Assembly: GCA_034401795.1 (NCBI GenBank)
Contig: CM067367.1
Coordinates: forward strand, 30,982,337 to 31,046,336
From: Chaetoderma sp. LZ-2023a
Lineage: Eukaryota; Mollusca; Caudofoveata; Chaetodermatida; Chaetodermatidae
Direction: 5' to 3'
DNA: 64,000 nt
Of this stretch, positions 44,539-55,036 are shown piece by piece. Each line of letters opens with the position of its first letter. The first letter of the stretch is position 1. Made by a program: the position numbers and the translations under genes. A model generated the notes under the pieces. The model made no database searches. It saw only the letters and a list, made by a program, of their open reading frames with translations, and was not told the DNA's origin.

Positions 44539-45094
44539 GTCAATACTGTTACTAATAATAATAATATTTGCAATAGTGAAGTACATATTCCGACAGAGAG
44601 TATATTTTTATGTTTTCTGAATGCACCAACGTTTGCCATTAATCAGAAAATCTGATATCTGAACAAACAAGGACATATTATGCTTTAGATGTTGAATATT
44701 CTATATTTTTGTACAGCACGTCAATGCTGTTACTATTTGTCAATACTGTAACTAATCAAAAGATCTTGACATATCTCGACATATTTTCAAATTCGATATA
44801 CTATTTTTGGGTTTTCTGAATTTGTATACAAACTGGGCTTATGTAAAAGTGTGATTTAGAATGAAGTTGTTACTTTTAACGATGTCAGGGAAACCATAAA
44901 ACATACTAATAGAAAATAGTAATAATAGCTGTAGCATGACAATGGAACTATAAGTAAAATCATAAATAAGTTGGGATGTTTGTTATATTTTCTGAAAAAC
45001 AATACATATTACTTTAATTTGCCATAAAAAAATTTGTTTATGTATTTCAGTAATTGCTGAGACATTTGAGCATTATGCATGTAACAGTATTGAC
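44539..45094. repeat. Right subterminal copies of the GTAACAGTATTGAC motif
   Basis: Copies at 44539, 44720 (one mismatch), 44739 (one mismatch) and 45081. The first three are in GTCAATACTGTTAC orientation, the last reversed. Confidence 0.8.
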
Positions 45095-45285
45095 ATTTCG
45101 CTGTTGTACCATGTCAAATGTTACTAAATTTCTTTTTTCCTACACTAGATTAAGCTGGGAAATATTTACCATATACAACTACATACATTGACACAATCAT
45201 TTCGAATAATAAACATATAATTCTGTTAAAAGTGATTTATGTCATTTCTATCATTGAAAAAGCCACTTTAAAAAAATTTGTCCCA

Positions 45286-45501
45286 GATACATCAGGGCTG
45301 CCCCTACCCCAAAATACTAACCAATGCCGAGTGGTAGGCGCCCATCTTTGATTGGTCAAAAGCTTTGTGACCTCACTTCATTAGCATGTTTAAATGAGAT
45401 TCATCCCATACCCATATATGGAAGTGGGCGTGTGAAAGCTGTGTGACGTCACAAAGCTCTCGACCAATCAAAGTGGGCGCCTACAACTCGGCCTTACTAC
45501 T
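45286..45501 (-). repeat. Polinton right terminal inverted repeat, outer part
   Basis: Reverse complement of 21425-21640: 'cagggctgccctacccc'-like start, 'gattggtcaaaagctttgtg', 'cacaaagctctcgaccaatc' and the end GGCCTTACTACT. It is separated from the inner part of the repeat by the 7-kb transposon. Confidence 0.9.
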
Positions 45502-45600
45502 ATCTACATCATTGATTGTGATGTCATTCTACAAGTCACGCAGTTAATTATGTCGTCATGCGATGGATTGATTGAGTGGAAACAGGAAGGATGCCACCAC
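45502..45600 (+). repeat. Tail of the central-palindrome repeat hit by the Polinton
   Basis: ATCTAC duplication, then 'atcattgattgtgatgtcat' and 'gtcatgcgatggattgattg', which continues the repeat interrupted at 21424. Confidence 0.75.
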
Positions 45601-45854
45601 CACCCCAACTCCCTCCCACATGAGGGATGGGTAGCGGGTGCCACCCCATACAATTTTTTGAAAATTAGATGCTCTAGAAAGGCAATCTCTTTCTTTATGA
45701 GGAATAAAACATAACAAACATACTTCTGCATTAAAAAAAGCTTTAGTAAAATAATCTTTGAGCTGGTTAACAATCTTTTGCCACTCAAATTGCAGAAAAG
45801 TAGCAACTGTGGAAAGAAAGACCAGCAGTACATGTATGATTCCATCCAACTTTC
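45601..45854. other. Stretch with minus-strand open frame of unknown origin
   Basis: The minus-strand frame (45556-45849) includes TVATFLQFEWQKIVNQLKDY, but I recognise no family and see no start context. Treat as unidentified. Confidence 0.3.
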
Positions 45855-46030
45855 ACTCTACGGGAGAAATCCAGCTTTAGCTATGCCCCGCCAATCTCTG
45901 GCTAAACTCTACCCACACTTCGCCTATGTTGGGATCGATCGATCCCTGCCTATCAATTTCTTGAAAACTATACGGGTAAGCTGTTGAATATTATGAAACT
46001 AATTTGATTGGGTGATGTTGCTGCGTTATA
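45855..46030 (+). repeat. Central-palindrome repeat, head half
   Basis: 'ccagctttagctatgccccg', 'gttgggatcgatcgatccct', 'gtaagctgttgaatattatg' and 'gggtgatgttgctgc'; truncated at the palindrome. Confidence 0.78.
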
Positions 46031-46194
46031 CGGTTACGCTAGAAAGGTTAATTGCCAACACGAATATGTCAATGTTCAATGTCAACATTTGCTTGGGAAT
46101 TTTTGACAAAATTTAAACATTCACATAAAAGATGATTGTAAAAGTTAGTGTGAAATCTAATCTGTTTTATAAAGTTTTGGGGTTTTTTCTTTCT

Positions 46195-46265
46195 CTTTAG
46201 CGAGAGGCGGAGTCGAACCGCACTGGCAAAAGCACTGTAGAGCCAGCCGCAGGTAAAGCAGAAGG
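46195..46265 (-). other. tRNA-like 3' half with perfect B box
   Basis: The minus strand carries GGTTCGACTCC (46209-46219), the RNA polymerase III B box, inside a possible T-arm. No proper A box at the right distance, so it is a tRNA relic or part of a SINE rather than a working tRNA. Confidence 0.35.
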
Positions 46266-46719
46266 TTTAGATGTTAGATAAACGTAGAGGAGCAAGACAC
46301 ATTTAAGAAAAGTGGACAGACAGACCTGCGCCTTGCGTCCGGCAAGGATCGCCGCCGGCACATTTCCAACTCAGTCCTTAAGTGCTGATCTATAATTTCT
46401 CATTGACCCTCAGCACACTGATATCACAATGCGTGCCCTTTAAGTTAACCATTGATTATTTCTTAAATAATTAAGAAGCAATACATTTAAAAAAAAATTA
46501 GTGCCAGTGTTCCGTTCTACAGATATTTGAAGTGTTATTATGGTAACATCATTACCACCCATCAAAGCCAGTCAGAAAAGAACACTATTTACTGATGATA
46601 ACACTGGTGTTTTATAAAGTTCAACATAGAGTAAACGGGTTAAATTAAACACTCCTTGACCGACTGCTTTAACCATTCGTGTGTAAACAGCGCCTCAAAG
46701 CGCTCAAAATACTACTTAT
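46266..46719. other. Stretch without recognised feature
   Basis: AT-rich. No gene or clear repeat seen. Confidence 0.4.
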
Positions 46720-47135
46720 ATCAATTAACCCTTTCATTTGTCAAGATTTTAAAAAGAAAATTCAAATATTTGCTCAGTGATAGACCATTTGCTGGCCAAG
46801 AGAACTGGGTTTTTTTTTGTAAATTTACTATTGGAATTTAGGAAAATATTTTTAAAGAGTTGCTCTTTTGACTGGCTTGGCGATTATAGGGTCTAGGAAA
46901 TCCAAATTTTTGCTTAGTCAGTGTCCATTTGCAGGTCAAGAGAAGAGTATTGTTGAAAATTTACCACTGGAATGACTGGCTCGGTTACCGAGCCAGTCAT
47001 TCCAGTGGTAAATTTTCAAAAACAGTCCTGTCTTGGTCTGCAAATGAACATTTTCCCATCATTTTCTTGAACAAATTTAGCGTGAAAGGCTTAAGACTAA
47101 ATAAAATAAATACTCACCATGAGTACATATGCCGG
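46720..47135. mobile_element. MITE, GGCTCG family (degraded copy plus well-preserved copy)
   Basis: A degraded copy (46780-46890) is followed by a clear one: 'tgtccatttgcaggtcaaga', core gactggctcggttaccgagc, mirror, 'cttggtctgcaaatgaacat'. The flank to 47135 matches 20260-20340 in reverse complement. Confidence 0.82.
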
Positions 47136-47784
47136 TCCCGAAAATAAAAAAATTATCTAGGTTTCCGGCCCCCCCCACCCCACCAACACCCCCCCCCCAT
47201 GGCAACCAATGTGTTAAAGCGTAGTTACCCTGCAGTAAAAAGTTGTTGCCCCGGACCTCAGGAACGTTTGGCAGTCATCTAAAAATTTTCTTTCCCGCCA
47301 AATGCCCTATAGGAAAACAATGGGAAATCTTTAATAATGAACTGCAGAACCACCGGGCGTCTTTCATCAAAATTTGGCAGGAAGCACCATTGGGGTATAA
47401 TGATGCAAAATTGTAATACAGGAAACTGATTTGTCAATTTGGGTGGCGGCGATCTTTTATTTTCCAGCAAAAGAATGGAAAGAATGGAAAGCTTCAAACG
47501 ACTTCTCACAAACCACAGGGCCAATATTAACCAATTTTCAGGTAGCGTCCTTAGATCAAAGAGATTCAAGCTTAAATGAAGATTATTTGTCGATTTGAGC
47601 GGCGGCCATCTTGGATTTTCCGTTATTAGAAATAAATTTATACATCTTCGAAACCACTTTTGACGATTGATTTGAAACTCACGAGCCTTCATCTAGGCCA
47701 AGAGCTCGAGAGAACCTGATTCAATGATTTATGTGGCGGCTATCTTGGATCTAGTTTTGACAGAGAATCTCTGAACAATTCAGA
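47136..47784. repeat. C-rich tract and degenerate dispersed repeat
   Basis: C-rich tract at 47167-47205, then units with 'ggcggcgatctttta', 'ggcggccatcttggattttc' and 'tgtggcggctatcttggatc' spaced about 150 bp apart, recalling the tandem units at 19190-19760. A minus-strand open frame at 47279-47692 is within this repeat and is not a credible gene. Confidence 0.5.
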
Positions 47785-48115
47785 TCGAAATGGAGGGTTC
47801 CAGTTTATCTATCAATCATATGACGTCATAATCAACTCCGTGGTGTGTAATATGACGGCAAATCGATGACGTCATGAATGGCGTAGTTAAGTTCGTCACA
47901 AACGCTTAATTGATGAGGGACTAAGCGTTGTTATACGAATTGTATGTCTACTATTTAATAAACAGTCAAATTAGTTTCAAAATATTCAACAGCTTGCTGT
48001 ATAGTTTCTGGAAATTGAGATTCGATCGATCCCAACACGGTTGAAGTATGGGTGGAGCTTAGCTAAAGATGGGCGGGGCATATCTAAATTTGGATTCCCC
48101 AGTTTGCGTCATATC
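47785..48115 (-). repeat. Central-palindrome repeat, reverse orientation
   Basis: 'atcatatgacgtcataatca', 'cgaattgtatgtctactatt', 'cagtcaaattagtttcaaaa', 'gatcgatcccaacac' and 'gatgggcggggcatatctaa' give the whole family order reversed. The palindrome is halved. Confidence 0.85.
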
Positions 48116-48858
48116 ATTAGGGACTCGGGTCCAATAAAGTGTGTTCAAGTTCGCCGTGGACCAATAAAAATGTAGCATTTGGCGGACTTGTTGGATTTAT
48201 TTATTTGAATTATTTTTCTCGCGAGTAGTGCTTTATATATGTATTTATAAGTGCTATTTATAAGTGTGACGATGTGAAATTTTACATTCGCTTTTGTAAG
48301 TAAAATGGACCGGGAGTCATCTTGGATTGTTTTCCGCTAAAACTGTAGGAACAGAATGGGAAGTTTAAAACGACTCAAACACCACTTGGCCGATTTAAAG
48401 TAAATTTAACAGGAATCATCCTTATGGCACCGCGATTCCAGAATCTTCAAACAAAGATAATTGGTCAATTTCTCTGGCGGCCAATTGATTTTTCCGAAAT
48501 ATTTCCTGAATCGTCTAAAGTGCTACTTCTTAACCTTTATATTATAGCCAGATTTGAACGGAAATTGGGTGAAATGGTCCTATCGTGGTAAGCGTCAAGA
48601 TCCTCTAACACTAAACTTGATTGGTACATTTTTCCGGTGCCCATCTTGGATTTCCGAAAATGTCCAGAAATCAACATTTTCAGCAACAGGGTTTACACAA
48701 GCATCAATCAATGTAATTCTATATCCAGTCCTCTGTATGAATAAAATAATCGGATGAGCTTTACAGATCGGGTGGCGGAGCTGCCTTTGGTCAAATTATC
48801 AGTTTAAGCTATTCAACAGCATATAGGCATCTGTAGGCGATATAGATAAGCATGTTCC
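48116..48858 (+). repeat. Degenerate dispersed repeat, same family as 18765-19855
   Basis: Units 'catcttggattgttttccgc', 'agatttgaacggaaattggg' and 'atggtcctatcgtggtaagc' resemble 'cgatttcaacgaaacttggg' and 'atgatcctattacggtagcc' at 19650-19690. No gene. Confidence 0.5.
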
Positions 48859-49435
48859 ATTTGTTACGTTACGCACAGGGTATTATGGCCAGGGCCGAAC
48901 CTAAGGCATGGGAACAATGCCATTTGCGCAGGGCCCCCAAACTTCCAGGGCTCCCCAAAAATGAGGGTTTTAGTCTTAATTTTTGGTGGCAACTGTATAA
49001 CTTCAAGTTACACACATAGATACCACACCTATAGTGCAACTAAAAAGTTAGTCAACATGTTTCCACAAGAAAACTATTTCGAACACGAGTAAAAATATTT
49101 GTTGAATATTTTGAGCATAATTGGATTGGAAGGCCTAAGGCAGCAATGTCTTCCAATCCAATTATGTTCAAAATATTCAACAGTGTAATTTGTATTCAAA
49201 TTTGCGTTTGAAATATCCGAAATTATTTCTGAGCTGTACTGTATAAGACTGATGTGGCCAAATCCTACAGCCCTATAATCTCAGGGGGCGCAGCAGCATT
49301 ACGGCCGAAACAAGACCATGGCCTTCTAGCGATTCTAACGGCAGTTCCCAGGGCGCCAGATAAGAATTTCAGAAACTTCGCACATGGCCCACTCCTAAGT
49401 TTGACACTGGGTATGGCCATGGTTCTCTTAACAAA
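48859..49435 (+). repeat. Dispersed repeat with TTGGATTGGAAGG palindrome (copy 1)
   Basis: Matches 62580-63040 in order: 'acacatagataccacaccta', 'ttgaatattttgagcataat', 'tggattggaagg' with its mirror (49097-49183), 'gagctgtactgtataagact', 'cggcagttcccagggc'. Confidence 0.75.
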
Positions 49436-49765
49436 AAAGGACATTTTTACCTTATGTAGGCACAGGCCTTTGAATTTTCGTCCATCCATATCACTACCGC
49501 ATATCCCCCTACTACATGTATATATAACTACTATATATAATATACACAAGGCGTGAAACCAATTTTGACACACCAGTTAGATAGGCGACGCTTAAATTCA
49601 TATTTTTAATTGCATCGCTTAATTTTCGATGCCTACGTGTAGAGGAATGATTGTTCTCACCGCAAACATATAACACTTTAGGTTTATTAAAGTCTATCAT
49701 ATAAAATTACGAACGAATATACACTCCAGACGAACTCTGTGGGGACCATTGACAGCCGCTAGCTA
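49436..49765. repeat. Dispersed repeat, inverted relative to 59270-59520 and 61630-61720
   Basis: 'tttcgtccatccatatcact', 'atatataatatacacaaggc', 'ttaattttcgatgcctacgt' and 'tgtggggaccattgacagc' are found reversed downstream. Confidence 0.72.
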
Positions 49766-50009
49766 GTTTCAGTGAATAACCGTACTGCAGCAAATCGCTG
49801 GCAGGGTGCATATAAGAGCTGGAAAGGAACTAAAATCGCCGGATTTACAGGGACATGAACAAACACCATCGAAAATCGTCGGACATAAATCATAGCGTAT
49901 CACACACCCATAGCTCAGCAGAAACATTCTAATACAAATAACATGCCTCTTCCACCGCATAGCAGAAGTACATGCATCACAATGGATGAATCCAATCTGT
50001 CGCTCAAGA
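49766..50009. other. Stretch without recognised feature
   Basis: No gene or repeat recognised. Confidence 0.35.
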
Positions 50010-50460
50010 AATGCGATGTTGACACACTGGAAAATGTTGAATGCAGAGCGACGAGGTGTGTGCCTTCATTAAAGGAAGTTGACTACACACAGGGACTAAA
50101 GATACTGCAGCTACCAACAATTAAAATACAGGCGGATGAGAGGGGATATTATAGAAACATACAAAATCATTCAGGGCATCTATGATAAACGGGTCACACA
50201 TCAAATCTTCACGTTCAACGGGCGGACAACATGGCTGATACCAGAGGACATAACTATAAAATCGACAAAAACTACTCAAGATTGGATATTAGGAAATAGT
50301 CCTTTGTTAATCGAGTGACAGACACATGGAATGGACTTCCACACGAGGTCATTAATGCGGCCAATCTCCAGTGTTTTGATAGTAGATTGGATGGGTTCTG
50401 GAAGGATCAGGACATGAAGTACGACCACAGCAAGAACTGTTCTGTGATATGAATGATGAG
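50010..50460 (+). mobile_element. LINE fragment, 3' end of a reverse transcriptase ORF
   Basis: Reads RATRCVPSLKEVDYTQGLK, RGDIIETYKIIQGIYDKRV and, in another frame, NRVTDTWNGLPHEVINAAN, the standard C-terminal signature of CR1/L2/Jockey-type LINE ORF2. At least two frame changes. 5'-truncated, as usual for LINE insertions. Confidence 0.85.
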
Positions 50461-50604
50461 TAGGTTGGAATACAGACCAGCCTCGGTATACAATGTGGAG
50501 CTGGCGGCGTCTATACATTACAAACTTGATGGATTGGGATGTATTTTAGGATTGTGAGCAGGCAGATATGGGCACGGTATTCATGTCAGATCTCCTTGCC
50601 TCAT

Positions 50605-50765
50605 AGCTACCTGTATTATACCTGTAGTATGTACCCTGGGTGTGTATGTATATCTTATATACTGTACTAGATTGGTTGTATTTAAAATACAACCTGTAAC
50701 CTGTATTATACCTGTAGTATATACCCTGGGTATGTATATATAGTTTATATACTGTACTTAGTAAG
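50605..50765 (+). repeat. Direct repeat, two ~55-bp units about 90 bp apart
   Basis: 'ctgtattatacctgtagtat' followed by 'taccctgggt' occurs at 50610 and 50700, each followed by 'atactgtact'. Confidence 0.85.
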
Positions 50766-51146
50766 AGGGATATGAAACTACGAACCCAATGAGCTTGGCT
50801 CATGCCCAAGCCACATCATGGAGAAGATGAACCCAGCTACAAACCAGTTCAAGCATCACCCAATGCCAACACATCTCTCAAACCGATACTCAGTACTAAG
50901 CGAAGAAACTGTAACCATACCCAACAATGAGGCATCCAAATACACTATGAGTTGCAATGAAAACATAATAAGCTACACAACCTTGGACAATGGAAGGCAT
51001 GCAAAAAACAAAACAGAAACACGTAAGGCATAAAAACATGTAAAAACACTAACTGGTGAGAACACAGACACCAACACAGGACAGATACCAAAACATATTC
51101 ATGATAGAAATTCTAAAACAGTAACGAATACATGTATATGCACAAA

Positions 51147-51985
51147 TGCAGATAGTCTAATTAATAAAAAAAAAAGCTGAGCCTGAAGCGCTAGTACACA
51201 AGATTCACCCTGCTATCATACTAATAACAGAAGCCTTACCAAAAAACACAACCATAAATATTAGTGAATTACAGATTGATGAGTATCATCTCTCGCTGAA
51301 TAGTAATCCATCAAGAGGAGTCATCATCTATACCCATGTATCATTAAATGCTAAAAACTGTGAAACCCTAAATGATGACAGCTTTCAGGAATCGGTGTGG
51401 AGTACATGGACGAGACAACAAAAGGAAAAAGTTCTTGTTGGTTGTATCTACAGAAGTCCCAACTCAGACGGCCCAAACAATAACAACCTCATAAATCTAC
51501 TAAACAAAGTTGATACAGCAAATGCCGACCACAGTCTTATAGTAGGGGATTTCAACTTCCCATCGATTAACTGGTGCACTGGAGTTTTTTCAAATGAAGA
51601 CGAAGATGCTTTTCTTAAAACTAGCAGCGATATTTGTCTACACCAACTATAGTTACTAATGCGACACGACATAGAATAAATCAGACTTCACATATTTTGG
51701 ATCTAGTTTTAACAAACATCCAAAACATCATCCACAAAATAACCCACCTACCTCCATTAGGAAAAAGTGACCATGATGTTCTACAAATATCACTACGTCC
51801 TGACATCTTAAGCAGAAGCAAACAAATAGCGACGCCAAGGCTACTGTTGAATAAAGGACAGTATACGGAAATGAGAAAAGATTTAGGAACGACTGACTGG
51901 AATTATCTGCACGAACTTAATGCGTCAGAAGCTTGGAACCTCCTACACAAAACATTGATCACAATGAAAGAGCAGTATATCCCTT
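51147..51985 (+). pseudogene. LINE AP-endonuclease domain
   Basis: Contains the catalytic Asn (TNADSL), Glu (ITEALPKN), Asp/Asn (GDFNFP) and SDH (GKSDHD) motifs expected for an APE-type endonuclease that nicks target DNA. Frame changes before 51395 and near 51640. Confidence 0.88.
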
Positions 51986-52440
51986 CTTAAAAAAAGCGGT
52001 AAGAAAAAGCACCTCTGGCTTGCCCGTACTACAACAGAATCACTAAATAGCAAAACTCAGGCATACAAAAGATACAGTGAAACAAAGAAAACCACAGATT
52101 ACGCCCTTTACAAAATTGCTAGAAACAAGGCGACAGCATGCATCAGAAAATCAAAACAGACATTTGAACGTAAAGTAGCAAGTGAAAGCAAGAGAAATCC
52201 CAAAGCTTTATGGGACGATGTCAAGAGTAAACCCGTTCTACGTGAATCAATTAGCAAGCTACGTAACCCAGCTAACGGCACTATGACTACAGATGATAAA
52301 GAAAAAGCAAACATTCTTAACAAATTCTTCTCAAGTATGTTCACTTCAGTAGATCTTCATTCTACACCAATCATTAGCCCCAGAAGCAATGGTATTGTAC
52401 TAAAAACATAATAATAACACCTAGTGCCATTGAAAATAAA

Positions 52441-53055
52441 TTGAAAGGACTCAACCCAAATAAAAGCAATGGCCTGGGTGAAATACCAGTGAGATTATTA
52501 AAGGAAATGGCTAAAGAAATTAGTACACCATTATGCATAATATTTAACAAGTCTCTGGAAGAATGCATATTACCTGACATCTGGAAAATGGCAAATGTAT
52601 GCTGCATACACAAAAAAGTTTACAAAAACGGCCCAAGCAACTACAGGCCAATCAGTTTCATCTCTACCTTATGTAAGGTCCTGTCTTTTATAAGAGACAC
52701 CATTGTAAATTTTCTGGAAACCGCCAATCTATTTACCAAATGTCCACGTGGATTCAGGCATAATAGATCATATAAAAGCCAACTACTAGAATACCTGGAA
52801 GATATAACAGCCAAACTTGACTCAAATAAACTTGTCGATGCAGTATATTTAGACTTCTCAAAAGCATTCAACACTGTACCACACAAACGACTCCAAACAA
52901 AACTGAGAAGCTTTGGTATTGGCGACAACTTATTAAGATGGATAGGAAACTACCTATGTAACAGAAGCCAGAGAGTAAGGATCAATGACACACCATCAAA
53001 CTGGATTGCGGTGACCAGCACATGCCACAAGGAAGTGTCCTAGGACCTATGCTTT

Positions 53056-53144
<89 letters not shown>

Positions 53145-53260
53145 GACCTACCTGACGGATTAACCTGCCACTGAAAAATATTTGCAGACGACACAAAGAC
53201 ATATGGCAACCCAGCTACCAGTAGGATTCAGGACAATATAGACAAAGTATTAAGTGGTCA
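52441..53260 (+). pseudogene. LINE reverse transcriptase domain
   Basis: Fingers and palm motifs are present in order, with Asp in LDFSKAFNTV and FADDTK as the catalytic pair. The frame starting at 52441 ends at 53043 because of a frameshift shortly before MPQGSVLG. The (TA)42 run then separates LW from NDLPDGL. Confidence 0.9.
53058..53141. repeat. (TA)42 microsatellite inside the LINE reverse transcriptase
   Basis: 84 bp of perfect TA, replacing the usual few codons before YIND. Because 84 is divisible by three, the frame through it is kept. Confidence 0.97.
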
Positions 53261-53996
53261 AAGATATGGCAACTATCTTTCAACACATAAAACGCATGTC
53301 ATACATTTTGGCAGAAACAACCCTCAAACCAAATACTATATGACAGATATGCCTGATGTGAATTCTGTATCAACGTCAGAGGTAGAAAAAGAATTGGGAG
53401 TGCATATTTACAGAAACCTTTCATTTGATATACATATAGGGAATATCCAAGGCGAACAGCACATTAGGACTAATCAAGAGACCATTTACCAACATTGACC
53501 CATCTACTTTCATGCTCTTGTACAAATCTCTAGTGAGACCTATTCTCAAATACTGCAACTCGGCATGGTCACCAAGATTGAAAAGGCAATCACAGCTATT
53601 AGAAAGAGTTCAACGCTGAGCAACAAAACTCGTCCCGCAAATCAAAGAGTATAGCTACACGTAACGACTTGAAGCCCTAAATCTAATGTCACTGAAATAT
53701 AGACGATTTCGGGGAGATTTAATTGAAACATTCGAGCTCATCAGGGATCTATATAATATTGATAAGGACTACCTTTTCGAGCCATCAAGTATTACACCAC
53801 CAGAGAACATAGGATCAAGCTCAACATAAAGCGCAGCAACAAAGATATTCGCAAGCACTTTTTCGCTAACAAAGTTGTACCAAAATGGAATTCACTGCCA
53901 GCTACAATAGTTGAAGCAACAACATTTGAATTATTCAAGAGCAAACTAGGTATATACTTCAAAGAAAGATCATTTGAATTCGACTGAACAGGCATA

Positions 53997-54860
53997 CGTA
54001 TACCAGCCCATCACAAAGTCATACTGCAATTGTTCCAATACAGTGGACTTCACTTGGAGTAGTCTGTGGATCTACAAAACATCCTCTGTAGCGATTCCAG
54101 GCCTGGCGTGTGTGGGAAGGGACGTATTAAATAATCTGTTCTTTATTATGTTTTTTAAGTTATAATTTGAACAGTATTTTGTTTGTGCCCTCCAGTTTTC
54201 TCATCAAGAGAACCATTTAATTAGCGTTATTAACAACACAAGGTGATCCCGGGTTTCGTATTGCCGCCATCTTGATTTTTTTCTGGATTTCATGGGTCTC
54301 CAGTCTAATTAAATTGCATCTCCACTCTCCGGCACTGATTTTAACAAACTGTTATCTATATTATTTCGCAAACACGCCCCTGGTCTCACTCCTCATTCCT
54401 CTTGCGCAACATTTTGCTTTACAATGTCATTTTTTGGTAGGTGGTTTTCTTGTCGACCTGGCCTCACTCATTGTTTCACTTTCACTTCTTTCGTGGAAAC
54501 AAGGAGAAAGGACGAATAGTTGTTGATAAATTTCTCTAGGGGTCGATGATTATCTTGTCAACTTGGGGCCGTGTTCGGGGAGGGGTCGTGGCTTGCGCCT
54601 GGTATAGTCCTGTTCTGGAGTCATTATGACGTCATCATTATGACGTCATAATAGATTGTGCCGTCATACTCTCTAACGTGGTTTGATCCGGGTATAGGTT
54701 GTGACCCGTCCGCGAACACGCCCCTGGTCTCACTCATCGTTCCTCTCTTGTTGGCTTGGAGATTATTGATAAATGGGTAATGAATAGAAACGTGAGCCAA
54801 AATTTCTCTCTTGCTCTCCCTCACTCTCTCTCTCCCCATCGCCCTCCCTACCTACCCAAC
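53997..54860. other. Non-coding stretch after the LINE
   Basis: Includes 'ggcctggcgtgtgtgggaag', probably the LINE 3' tail, 'attgccgccatcttgat', and the duplicated phrase 'acacgcccctggtctcactc' at about 54372 and 54716. No gene seen. Confidence 0.4.
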
Positions 54861-54861
54861 C

Positions 54862-54901
<40 letters not shown>

Positions 54902-54902
54902 A
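54861..54902. repeat. (CT)n microsatellite
   Basis: About 19 CT units with one interruption. Confidence 0.95.
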
Positions 54903-54955
54903 ACCGTTGGACGGAATTCAAACAAATTTGGCATGTTCTTTACCCATATGGATGT

Positions 54956-54986
<31 letters not shown>

Positions 54987-54996
54987 CATCATCATG

Positions 54997-55034
<38 letters not shown>

Positions 55035-55036
55035 GA
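54956..55036. repeat. (GAT)n/(ATC)n self-complementary microsatellite
   Basis: A run of GAT units switches to ATC units, so the whole tract can fold into a hairpin. Confidence 0.95.

Larger units (their letters stand above)
38286..45285 (+). mobile_element. 7-kb DNA transposon of uncertain superfamily inserted in the Polinton right end
   Basis: Left end GAGACCAATTTTTTTTAAG and right end (reverse complement) GGGACAAATTTTTTTAAAG form about 22-bp imperfect inverted repeats. They are flanked by AGAT on each side (38282-38285 and 45286-45289), and removing the element gives exactly the sequence of the Polinton left end, which proves the insertion. Both subterminal regions carry the 14-mer GTAACAGTATTGAC many times. 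One large gene (40694-44207) lies inside. A 4-bp duplication is compatible with Sola-type elements, but assignment by eye is not possible. Confidence 0.82.
21425..45501 (+). mobile_element. Polinton/Maverick element (fossil) with nested insertions
   Basis: Ends read AGTAGTAAGGCC... and ...GGCCTTACTACT and are flanked by a perfect 6-bp duplication ATCTAC (21419-21424 and 45502-45507), the length typical of Polintons. Terminal repeats exceed 1 kb. Genes in order: small unknown proteins, packaging ATPase, a conserved unknown protein, integrase with chromodomain, minor capsid, basic/amphipathic protein, major capsid and adenain-like protease on the plus strand; protein-primed DNA polymerase remnants on the minus strand. 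Without the Tc1-like, 2.1-kb and 7-kb insertions it is about 13 kb. It is broken, with well over ten breaks, and clearly old; capsid and polymerase genes are no longer continuous. Confidence 0.93.
50818..53996 (+). mobile_element. LINE of the CR1/L2/Jockey group, frameshifted
   Basis: An ORF1 C-terminal remnant (LSNRYSVLSEE, 50818-51033) is followed by an AP endonuclease (TNADSL near 51147, ITEALPKN, GCIYRSPNS, LIVGDFNFPSINW, GKSDHDVLQISL), then reverse transcriptase (SNYRPISFISTLCKV, VYLDFSKAFNTVPHKRL, MPQGSVLGPMLW, FADDTK) and the C-terminal end KVVPKWNSLP...FKERSFEFD. Frame changes lie near 51640, 51990 and just before 53020, with further stops in the 3' part, so the copy is dead. A (TA)42 run interrupts the RT. 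Plus-strand, almost full ORF2. Confidence 0.92.

Noticed and set aside
46195-46265. Functional tRNA gene
   Set aside because: The B box is perfect, but no proper A box or cloverleaf could be drawn.
47279-47692. 137-residue minus-strand gene
   Set aside because: Lies in a degenerate tandem-type repeat related to 19190-19760.
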